A stretch of DNA of 49,235 bases from contig JAMPBQ010000001.1 of the NCBI GenBank assembly GCA_023666615.1, positions 719,114 to 768,348 on the forward strand. The letters run 5' to 3'. The stretch is from Clostridium sp. (GTDB lineage: Bacteria; Bacteroidota; Bacteroidia; Bacteroidales; Muribaculaceae). A program made the translations under genes and the position numbers. Positions within the stretch are counted from its first letter, which is position 1; every line of letters begins with the position of its first letter. Positions 32,344 to 39,030 of the stretch are shown one piece after another. The notes under the pieces were generated by a model. That model searched no databases. It was not told where the DNA came from and worked only from the letters and a program-made list of their open reading frames with translations.

Positions 32344-32502
32344 ATGGACAAATATGTTTGCGACGTATGCGGATGGGAATATGACCCCGCAAAAGGCGAT
32401 CCAGAGAATGGCATTGGGCCGGGCACAAAGTTTGAGGACCTTCCGGATGATTGGGTTTGCCCGGTATGCGGGGTACCCAAGGACCAGTTCACGAAGGAAT
32501 AA
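32344..32502 (+). CDS. Rubredoxin
   Basis: 52 aa from the ATG at 32344. Two CxxC knuckles, [12 protein letters not shown] (C6 and C9) and [13 protein letters not shown] (C39 and C42), bind one Fe. The conserved [18 protein letters not shown] stands between them; length and spacing are exactly those of classical rubredoxins. It is a cytosolic one-electron carrier, in anaerobes mostly serving superoxide reductase, rubrerythrin or oxygen-scavenging flavoproteins. It stands alone between GH106 and GH30, with its own hairpin terminator, so its partner proteins are elsewhere. The preceding 117 bp hold no gene. Very sure. Confidence 0.95.
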   Translation: MDKYVCDVCGWEYDPAKGDPENGIGPGTKFEDLPDDWVCPVCGVPKDQFTKE

Positions 32503-32550
32503 GAAATAGGGCGAAAGTCCAGAAGGGGCAAAAATTCGCCATATAAGGGA

Positions 32551-32593
32551 AAAGTCTGCGATAGCATTTTGTTATTGCAGACTTTTTGTTTTA
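32551..32593 (+). terminator. Terminator of rubredoxin
   Basis: AAAGTCTGC and GCAGACTTT are perfect 9-bp arms around a 17-nt loop, followed by TTGTTTTAT. It partly overlaps the promoter of the next gene. Confidence 0.7.
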
Positions 32594-32599
32594 TCTTTG
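32568..32599 (+). promoter_or_regulatory. Promoter of the GH30-GH43 operon
   Basis: TTTG at 32568-32571 and TATCTTTG at 32592-32599, 20 bp apart, with the ATG at 32635. The -33 region lies inside the loop of the rubredoxin terminator. Confidence 0.6.
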
Positions 32600-32634
32600 C
32601 CAAAGATAATAAACCAATGCCATTTTTATAAATT

Positions 32635-34134
32635 ATGGGAAATTGCTTCAAAATCATGATTTGCGCGGGAGCGGCCGCTGTTGGCTCGGGGGCATCGGCG
32701 CAGGCCTTCAGCCACTACATAAGCACAGAGGCATCCGCATGGGAAAAGGGAAAGGACATAAAGGCGCAGGGATCGGCCGCCGGCGCCGATGTGGTAAAGA
32801 CCGACGCCTCCAATCCGATTTCCACATTCAGGAGGTGGGGCACGACATTCAACGAACAGGACTGGAACGCCCTGTGCATGCTGGGGCGAGAAGAGCAGGA
32901 CGAGATATTGAGCCGCGCCTTTTCGCCCGACGGGGAATTGGGCTTCTCGCTGGGGCGCATATCGATGAACGCCAACGACTACGCCATGTCGTGGTATTCA
33001 TGCAGCGACGTGCAGGGAGACTTTGACCTGAAATATTTCAATATCGACCGCGACAAGCTTACGATAATCCCCTACATACGCGCGGCGCAGAAATATAATC
33101 CAGACATTAGATTTTGGATGTCGCCCTGGAGCCCGCCGGCGTGGATGAAAATCAACAACCACTATGCCGTGCAGAGCAATAAGCACAATGACCTTGACCC
33201 GAAGCTGGACCATTTGCTGTTCGGGGATGGAGACCGCTCGGACAATGAGCAGGTGAACCCTGACAAAAACAGATTTCCGCGGCGCATGGCTGTGCAGGAT
33301 TTCTTTATACAGGATCCGCGCTATCTTCAGAGCTACGCCAACATGTTCAGCCGATTCATCGACCTTTATGGCGAGCAGGGCGTGCCGATTGACATGGTAA
33401 TGTACCAGAATGAGGCATACAGCTATACTCCCTATCCGGGATGCCCTTGGACCTTAGAGGGCATATTGAGATTTAACCTTGACTATCTTTCGCCCACGCT
33501 GAAGGAGAAGAATCCGGGCGTAGAGCTGTGCCTGGGCACGTTCAACACTAACCGATATGACCACGTGAAGGGGCTTCTTTCCGATCCGAGGATGAAGGAC
33601 AACATAACGGGCGTAGGATTCCAATGGGAAGGAGGGCAGATTTTGCCCAAAATCAGGGAGGAGTTTCCCAATTACCGCTATATAAGCACGGAAAGCGAGT
33701 GCGGCAACGGTTCGATGGACTGGAGGACCGCGGAGCATACTTTCCATTTGATAAACCATTATTTAGGAAATGGCTGCACGGAATACAACAACTGGAATAT
33801 GGTTCTTCCCGACCAAGGCGAGAGTCCGTGGGGGTGGAGGCAGAACGCGCTGGTGCGCGTCAACTCAAAGGACCGCACGTATGAGTATGTGCCAGAGTGG
33901 CAGGCATATCGGCATTACAGCCACTTTATCCGAGAGAATGCGAAGATCGTGGGATTCCAGGCTAGTGGCGATGAAAGGACGCCCGTGCTGGTGGCGGTGA
34001 CGCCGGACGGGAAATATGTGGTTGTCGCCGGCAACTTCAGCGATGAAGAGAAGGCCGTAAGTGTGGAGGTAGGGAAGAAGTTCCTTAATTTGAGACTTGA
34101 GCCGCATTCGTTCAACAGCTATGTGGAAAGGTAG
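32635..34134 (+). CDS. Glycoside hydrolase family 30
   Basis: 499 aa. Signal peptide in the first 22 residues, ending near ASAQ. GH30 barrel blocks: RRWGTTFNEQDWNALC, LGRISMNANDYAMSWYSCSD, RFWMSPWSPPAWMKIN, the acid/base in MVMYQNEAYSY (E260) and the nucleophile in ISTESECGNG (E353). A short C-terminal beta-domain follows (VAVTPDGKYVVVAGNFSDEE). GH30 members act on beta-glucosides, beta-1,6-glucans, xylans or related polymers; this looks like the GH30_3-type layout, but the substrate is unsure. It starts after its own promoter and is followed 41 nt later by GH43, so both form one operon. Exported to the periplasm or surface. Confidence 0.88.
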   Translation: MGNCFKIMICAGAAAVGSGASAQAFSHYISTEASAWEKGKDIKAQGSAAGADVVKTDASNPISTFRRWGTTFNEQDWNALCMLGREEQDEILSRAFSPDGELGFSLGRISMNANDYAMSWYSCSDVQGDFDLKYFNIDRDKLTIIPYIRAAQKYNPDIRFWMSPWSPPAWMKINNHYAVQSNKHNDLDPKLDHLLFGDGDRSDNEQVNPDKNRFPRRMAVQDFFIQDPRYLQSYANMFSRFIDLYGEQGVPIDMVMYQNEAYSYTPYPGCPWTLEGILRFNLDYLSPTLKEKNPGVELCLGTFNTNRYDHVKGLLSDPRMKDNITGVGFQWEGGQILPKIREEFPNYRYISTESECGNGSMDWRTAEHTFHLINHYLGNGCTEYNNWNMVLPDQGESPWGWRQNALVRVNSKDRTYEYVPEWQAYRHYSHFIRENAKIVGFQASGDERTPVLVAVTPDGKYVVVAGNFSDEEKAVSVEVGKKFLNLRLEPHSFNSYVER

Positions 34135-34161
34135 GCATTAGGCGTTAGGCATTAGGCAGTA
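34134..34161 (+). repeat. 14-bp tandem repeat between GH30 and GH43
   Basis: GGCATTAGGCGTTA followed by GGCATTAGGCAGTA. It starts at the last base of the GH30 stop codon. A short slippage-type repeat, common between genes in Bacteroidales. Confidence 0.65.
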
Positions 34162-34175
34162 GATTTGATTGGCTT

Positions 34176-35243
34176 ATGAGAAAATATTTGATGATTTTGA
34201 TGGCTTGCGCCGGGATTTCGGCTTTGGCGCAGGCTCCGTCGGAAGATGAGATGGGAGCATACCTGTTTACGTTCTTCAGCGATCCGACGCATTCGCTGTT
34301 TATGGCGACCAGCCATGACGGGTATGAGTTCACGGCTGTCAATGACGGAAATCCGGTGATAGGCGGAGATTCCATTTCAGAGCAGCACGGCATACGCGAC
34401 CCGCACATATATAGGGGGCCGGATGGGGCATTCTATATGGTGATGACTGATTTGCACGTTTTTGGGAAGCAGCGCGGCCTACGTGACACACAATGGGAAA
34501 GGCCGGATGAGTATGGCTGGGGAAACAACCGCGGCATTGTGCTGATGAAGTCGGAAGATTTGATCCACTGGTCACACAGTCTTGTGCGCATTGACAAGCT
34601 TTTCCCGGAGAAGTACAGCGAGGTAGGGTGTTTTTGGGCGCCCGAAACGATTTATGATCCGCAGGAGGGCAAGATGATGGTGTACTTTACTCTGCGAGAG
34701 AGGGGGGAGAGGCTGGAAGGCGGAGACCCGAGGGAGAAGAAGTCAAGGCTTTTCTACGCCTATGCCGATCCGGACTTTACGACATTCGTGTCCGAGCCAA
34801 AAGAACTGTTTGTTTATCCAAATCCTGACATCCAGATACTTGACGCGGACATTGCGCCAATGCCAGACGGACGCTATTTTATGACTTATTGCGCGCAGGA
34901 GAATCCCGGGGGAGTGAAGATGGCTGTTTCCGACAGGGTGAACGGCGGATATGCATATATGGATGAGTGGATCGATGCGGAGCCTGGCGCGTGCGAAGCC
35001 CCAACGACGTGGAAACGCATAGGCGAGGACAAGTGGGTGGTGATGTATGACATATTCAGCATACATCCGCATAATTTCGGTTTTGTTGAGACTTCTGACT
35101 TCAAGACGTTCAAGCCTCTTGGAAGGTTTAACGAGGGGGCGATGAAGGCCACAAACTTCAAAAGCCCCAAGCATGGCGCGGTGATTCACATCACAAAGGA
35201 AGAGGCCAAGCGGCTAGAAGATTACTGGAGCAATAAGCAATAA
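34176..35243 (+). CDS. Glycoside hydrolase family 43-like
   Basis: 355 aa. Signal peptide MRKYLMILMACAGISALAQA. The five-bladed propeller pattern is seen in HGIRDPHIYRGPDGAFYMVM (catalytic base likely D75), GCFWAPETIYDPQEGKMMVY (WAPE block), and LDADIAPMPDGRYFMTYC, with a late EAPTTWKRIGEDKWVVMYD that may hold the acid. GH43 enzymes are mostly alpha-L-arabinofuranosidases or beta-xylosidases and arabinanases. Its position after GH30 with only a short repeat between suggests co-expression for hemicellulose or pectin side chains. It is followed by a clear terminator. Substrate not determined by sequence. Confidence 0.87.
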   Translation: MRKYLMILMACAGISALAQAPSEDEMGAYLFTFFSDPTHSLFMATSHDGYEFTAVNDGNPVIGGDSISEQHGIRDPHIYRGPDGAFYMVMTDLHVFGKQRGLRDTQWERPDEYGWGNNRGIVLMKSEDLIHWSHSLVRIDKLFPEKYSEVGCFWAPETIYDPQEGKMMVYFTLRERGERLEGGDPREKKSRLFYAYADPDFTTFVSEPKELFVYPNPDIQILDADIAPMPDGRYFMTYCAQENPGGVKMAVSDRVNGGYAYMDEWIDAEPGACEAPTTWKRIGEDKWVVMYDIFSIHPHNFGFVETSDFKTFKPLGRFNEGAMKATNFKSPKHGAVIHITKEEAKRLEDYWSNKQ

Positions 35244-35248
35244 AAAAT

Positions 35249-35283
35249 TTCACCCGGTTTTGAGCCGGGTGAATTGTTTTTTT
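35249..35283 (+). terminator. Terminator of the GH30-GH43 operon
   Basis: TTCACCCGG, loop TTTTGAG, CCGGGTGAA, then TTGTTTTTTT. Perfect 9-bp stem, 5 nt past the GH43 stop. Confidence 0.9.
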
Positions 35284-35292
35284 GGGGAATTG

Positions 35293-36855
35293 TCAGATTG
35301 TTTCAATCAGCCAGGATTCGATGTTTCGCTTTTTGTCGCTGAAGGCGGCTCCGATAAGGATTGTCCCCCTGGCGTCGTTGGCGAAAGGCTTTGCGTACCC
35401 CTTTTGCTTTATCTGGTCCAAGGCCTCGCGGGGCGTGCCGTGTAGCTTGAATTCCATGATATACACGTACCGGTCAGTCTTCACCACCATGTCAATGCGG
35501 CCGCTAGAGGTCTTGTACTCAGTGTGGGTGTAGAATCCCATCAGCTTCATTACGAGGAACATCATGTTTTCATAATGCAGCTCCTTGTTGAGGATTTGGT
35601 CGTATGGGATGTCGGCAAGGAGCGACTGGAGGGATTTCATGAACTTTTCGGGCTCGCCTTTATTGACGGCCTTAACGAAGTCCTTTATTAGAATGTCCGC
35701 ATCCGTTTTGCATGAATAGGCCTTAAGCAGATCGCTGTTGAAGCCTTCGGCCACCTCCTCGTTGGGGTAGTCAAGGCGGTACTCGTTGAATGTCGGGTCG
35801 TATTCCTTTATTGTGAGGTATCCGCTCTGCAGGAGCATCGGGATGGGGTTTGTTAGGTATCGATCCGCCCCCATGATTTCGCTTTCGCTGACTGTAGATC
35901 CGCTGATGCGGGAGAGGTCCCAGTTGCGGTTTTCAAGCAGCTTTATTAGGAATGAGGGGGTGCCGCTTGCGACCCAGTAGTGGCGGAACTTGCCGTTGTC
36001 AAAAGCATTTAGCAGACTGAAAGGATTGTAAACTCCTTCTCCCTCCTCGCTGAAATGGTATCCGTCATATTCCTCTTTCAGTCGTGAGGCCACTTGTCCA
36101 TCAGTCATTCGGTTGGCGGCAGCAAGCTCTGAAATACTTTCAGCAAAGTTCTCCTTTAGTTCGCTCTCACTTATGCCACATATGGCATTGGTGTTGTCGT
36201 TAAATGATATGTCTTTAAGGTTGTTCAGGCCACTGAACACGCTTACTTTGCTGAACTTTGATATGCCCGTCAGGATTGCAAAGCGGATGTACTTGTCCTG
36301 CGCCTTCATGACTGAGTAGAATGCCTGCAAGTGCTCACGGAGCCTGTTGTGGAGTTCTTCTTTGCCTTGCTCAATGTTGTGGAGCAGTGGCTGGTCGTAC
36401 TCGTCGATGAGGATTACGACGCCTCTGCCGGCCTTGGCGCTGGCATTGTATATGCCGTTGAAGAATCTTGTAGATGGTGACATAGAGCGGTTGCCGGCGG
36501 GAAGCGCATATTGCTGTTCCCATAGCTCTATGTTGTTGTAGAGCGTTTCATCAAGCTTTTCCACCGAGTCGTAGTCCTGTCCGTTAAGGGCAAGGTGGAA
36601 CACAGGGTACTCTGCCCAGTCCCAATCCTGATCGTAGGCGTACAGTCCCTTGAAAAGCTCCTTGTGGCCGCGGAAGAAGGACTCAAATGTAGACAACAGG
36701 AGACTTTTGCCAAAACGGCGAGGCCGGCTTAAGAAATAGTATTGGCCCCTAGTAGCGAGGTCATACACGTATTTTGTCTTGTCAACGTATATGTAGCCCT
36801 CGGCCCGTATTTTCTCGAACGTCTGTATGCCGATTGGGTATTTCAAAAATTTCAT
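35293..36855 (-). CDS. AAA-ATPase-like/PD-(D/E)XK nuclease-like protein
   Basis: 520 aa. The N-terminus MKFLKYPIGIQTFEKIRAEG with FLSRPRRFGKSLLL (Walker A-like, residues 42-54) and VVILIDEYDQPLL (Walker B, near 149) is the AAA-ATPase-like family that carries a C-terminal PDDEXK_9 nuclease fold. The last part, SGRIDMVVKTDRYVYIMEFK, has the D...ExK catalytic spacing. The family is strongly expanded in Bacteroidales; its role is not known, though it is suspected in defence or as a selfish gene. It has its own promoter (TAATTTTG at 36875-36882). The body of the gene is closer to core than to defence-island base composition. Confidence 0.9.
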   Translation of the reverse strand: MKFLKYPIGIQTFEKIRAEGYIYVDKTKYVYDLATRGQYYFLSRPRRFGKSLLLSTFESFFRGHKELFKGLYAYDQDWDWAEYPVFHLALNGQDYDSVEKLDETLYNNIELWEQQYALPAGNRSMSPSTRFFNGIYNASAKAGRGVVILIDEYDQPLLHNIEQGKEELHNRLREHLQAFYSVMKAQDKYIRFAILTGISKFSKVSVFSGLNNLKDISFNDNTNAICGISESELKENFAESISELAAANRMTDGQVASRLKEEYDGYHFSEEGEGVYNPFSLLNAFDNGKFRHYWVASGTPSFLIKLLENRNWDLSRISGSTVSESEIMGADRYLTNPIPMLLQSGYLTIKEYDPTFNEYRLDYPNEEVAEGFNSDLLKAYSCKTDADILIKDFVKAVNKGEPEKFMKSLQSLLADIPYDQILNKELHYENMMFLVMKLMGFYTHTEYKTSSGRIDMVVKTDRYVYIMEFKLHGTPREALDQIKQKGYAKPFANDARGTILIGAAFSDKKRNIESWLIETI

Positions 36856-36874
36856 AGTCGATGCTTTTAGGCGT

Positions 36875-36882
36875 CAAAATTA
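36875..36882 (-). promoter_or_regulatory. -7 element of the AAA/PDDEXK gene
   Basis: TAATTTTG on the minus strand, 19 nt before the ATG at 36855. Confidence 0.5.
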
Positions 36883-37005
36883 CGAAAAATAATTGGATTA
36901 TACTATATTTGCAGGGATTATGGGCTGTTAATTATGTGTGGCATAGAAAAAATTAAAAGTTGTAGCTATTTTTAAGATATGAATATAAATTTGAATGTTT
37001 TGTTG

Positions 37006-37013
37006 TATATTTG
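37006..37013 (+). promoter_or_regulatory. -7 element of the 241-aa gene
   Basis: TATATTTG at 37006-37013. Because a promoter cannot lie inside the coding part it drives, this shows that the true start is downstream (37073) rather than 36995. Confidence 0.5.
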
Positions 37014-37072
37014 CAAAGTCAGCATTGGAGCTGGAGCACTTGATTGATGTTGTTATCTTTTATTTTACTGGC

Positions 37073-37798
37073 ATGCTGGAGGAATTGGATATAGAGGGCT
37101 TTGAGCCGCCATCGTACATTTATGGACATAATCCGTGGGGACTGTTGAGGTCGCAAGATGAGGTTATGGGCAGGCTGAACGCTATTCTTGCCGATAAGGT
37201 ATTGAGGTTCAATCCATACACCGTTGATGATGAGACCCTGTTGGCATGCGCTGAGAGAGCCACGTGGCAACCTCTGCCCGCACTGACGCAGATGGTTGTT
37301 TTCCATTTTCAGGACATCAAGAGGGTGGAATGGCGCTGCCCTTACGATGCCATATTTTTCCGCATTGGCAGCAACCCAGCGCAACAGCATTTGTCGATTT
37401 TCTCCCTTATTGATCGGCTAACATACACCGCCACACGGCAGCCGGTCCACGTAAAGGCCAATGGGAAGGTTCTGACCAACAGAAAGATGGTTGAGAAGAT
37501 GCAGGGCAGAGATTATTTCATAAGCCATTACCTCCACACAGAGATGCCAAACGGACGGACGCTTCCGGCATATAGAATGCACTGGCTTAAGGGCGATACA
37601 AAACAAAAGGCCTCTACCATACGCTCAAGCATGGTGGAGGCCAAAATTGAAATGCTGCAAGAGGTGCTGGCGCATCCATATTCGCCAGCCTATCTAAGAT
37701 GCAAGCGCGACTGCATAGATTATGCCACGCCAATCCATAAGACAATAGATGCCATCCGCCGCTTCCCTTTAGCTGCGCCTAAAAAAATCTTTATTTAG
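37073..37798 (+). CDS. Uncharacterised protein, 241 aa
   Basis: Start at the ATG 37073, chosen because a TATATTTG promoter element lies at 37006, upstream of it and inside the longer possible frame. A soluble, mixed alpha/beta protein with no signal peptide. Segments include SYIYGHNPWGLLRSQDEVMG, FNPYTVDDETLLACAERATW, MVVFHFQDIKRVEWRCPYDA and RDYFISHYLHTEMPNGRTLP. I do not recognise a family or a catalytic motif. It lies between the AAA/PDDEXK gene and the prophage-like region; it could belong to that element or be chromosomal. Function unknown. Confidence 0.6.
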   Translation: MLEELDIEGFEPPSYIYGHNPWGLLRSQDEVMGRLNAILADKVLRFNPYTVDDETLLACAERATWQPLPALTQMVVFHFQDIKRVEWRCPYDAIFFRIGSNPAQQHLSIFSLIDRLTYTATRQPVHVKANGKVLTNRKMVEKMQGRDYFISHYLHTEMPNGRTLPAYRMHWLKGDTKQKASTIRSSMVEAKIEMLQEVLAHPYSPAYLRCKRDCIDYATPIHKTIDAIRRFPLAAPKKIFI

Positions 37799-37854
37799 GC
37801 TTTTGCAAGTAAACCACATGCCAAAAAAACACCTTTTTTGTGGATAACCATAAA

Positions 37855-37904
37855 CCCCTGTAATTCTGATGATTACAGGGGCGGTCAACGAAATTTAAAT
37901 TTCG
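37855..37904. terminator. Hairpin and 16-bp palindrome after the 241-aa gene
   Basis: CCCCTGTAAT and ATTACAGGGG (37855-37881) pair perfectly around TCTGATG. Next to it, CGAAATTTAAATTTCG (37889-37904) is a perfect 16-bp palindrome. The first is probably a terminator; the second may be a protein site. The rest of the 37799-38114 gap holds no gene that I can support. Confidence 0.55.
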
Positions 37905-38114
37905 TATGGCGGAGAGGACGAGAAGGGATTCCATATTGACCAATATCTCAACATTCTGATTTTCAGTTGTGAGGGAAATGGATTTTTTTGTAATTTGGTC
38001 TTTGCGGTGTCCGAGACGGATTTTGGATGCGGAGATTAGCCCTTTTTGCAATTATTTGTAAATAAGGTATTTCACACCCTATGAATCGGATTTTAATACG
38101 CTTTTAAAGGAATT

Positions 38115-38414
38115 TTATTTGGCGCGGCCAGCCATTAAAATCTCAATTGTGCGTTCCTTCTCCGCAAGGAGCTGTTTGAGGTGCTGCACCTCTTTGCGCA
38201 GCTCTTCGCTGTCATTTTTCTGAAACCCATCGAAGAAAATGCCTGCTGGAACACCCAGCACCTTGGCAATAGATTCCAGCGTTGAGGTATAAGTCGAGCC
38301 ACGGCGAATTGCGCTCTGCACCGAACTTTCGTCACGCCCGATGCGTTTGGCTAGCTCTCGGATAGTCAATTTCTTGCTATCACATAAATCTCTAATTAAA
38401 AGAAGATTGGCCAT
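38115..38414 (-). CDS. XRE-type helix-turn-helix regulator
   Basis: 99 aa. A Cro/CI-type HTH lies in residues 5-60 (LTIRELAKRIGRDESSVQSA, then LESIAKVLGVPAGIFFDGF). A leucine-zipper-like tail (EELRKEVQHLKQLLAEKERT) for dimerisation follows. It is divergent from the HTH gene at 38521 and likely the repressor that keeps the element silent. The intergenic region has a perfect 8-bp inverted repeat (38430-38452), a good operator candidate, 16 bp upstream of the start. It lacks an apparent autoprotease domain, so it would be relieved by another signal or an anti-repressor. Confidence 0.85.
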   Translation of the reverse strand: MANLLLIRDLCDSKKLTIRELAKRIGRDESSVQSAIRRGSTYTSTLESIAKVLGVPAGIFFDGFQKNDSEELRKEVQHLKQLLAEKERTIEILMAGRAK

Positions 38415-38429
38415 AATTATAAAATATTT

Positions 38430-38452
38430 AATAATAATTAACGGTTATTATT
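38430..38452. promoter_or_regulatory. Inverted repeat, candidate operator
   Basis: AATAATAA and TTATTATT are perfect arms around TTAACGG, in the divergent region between repressor and replication genes. Close to the start of the repressor gene, so probably autoregulatory. Confidence 0.55.
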
Positions 38453-38476
38453 TACCTTACTAATGGATTTGTTTAT

Positions 38477-38484
38477 TATATTTG
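38477..38484 (+). promoter_or_regulatory. -7 element of the replication operon
   Basis: TATATTTG, 37 nt before the ATG at 38521 and about 25 bp from the candidate operator, so repressor binding could block it. Confidence 0.55.
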
Positions 38485-38520
38485 CATCGTAAAGTTACAC
38501 AAAATTTTTAATTTCACAAA

Positions 38521-39027
38521 ATGGAACATAGAATTATTCAACAATCAGACGGTGAAATATTGAAGCATTGGCTTCAGTACAGTGTCCCTTACGGCGAATA
38601 TGGCACAGTAAAGATGCGCTTGGCTGAAGCGTGCGGAATACCTTCCCATACATTGAACAATTGGCTGTACCATAAAGTTCGAGTGCCAGAGCCCGCAAAG
38701 AAGATGATAAATAAGGTAACTCTTGAGGTATCGGGAAAGGAAATATACTTCCACGCGGAAAAGACGATTCGATTTGGGAAATGCACGGCGACATTGAATG
38801 CGGAGCCTGGAAGGGCCTTCGTTTGCATCATGGGGTCAACTCTGCCATTGAAACTGGCGGATAAAATAGATGAGGCGGAGGGGCTGAGCGTTTCAGGCGT
38901 ATACAAAGACGACGTAGAAATGTCAACCATTGAAATTTCGCATAGGAGGGAGCTGGTATTCCTTCTGCAGCTTGTGGTTGCGGCCATTGAGGAAGTGTTC
39001 GGTGAGGCAGTTGAAATAATTGAATAA
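38521..39027 (+). CDS. HTH-containing element protein
   Basis: 168 aa. The first 65 residues read like a DNA-binding HTH (KMRLAEACGIPSHTLNNWLY, then VPEPAKKMINKV). The second half is an alpha/beta segment of unknown type, ending in an acidic helix. It is the first gene right of the repressor, 3 nt ahead of the primase-helicase, so it is co-transcribed. In phages this place is often held by Cro-like or replication-initiator-associated proteins. Unknown beyond that. Confidence 0.65.
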   Translation: MEHRIIQQSDGEILKHWLQYSVPYGEYGTVKMRLAEACGIPSHTLNNWLYHKVRVPEPAKKMINKVTLEVSGKEIYFHAEKTIRFGKCTATLNAEPGRAFVCIMGSTLPLKLADKIDEAEGLSVSGVYKDDVEMSTIEISHRRELVFLLQLVVAAIEEVFGEAVEIIE

Positions 39028-39030
39028 GGG

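Noticed and set aside
37791-38051. 86-codon minus-strand frame after the 241-aa gene
   Set aside because: It runs through a terminator-like hairpin and a 16-bp palindrome, so coding is unlikely.
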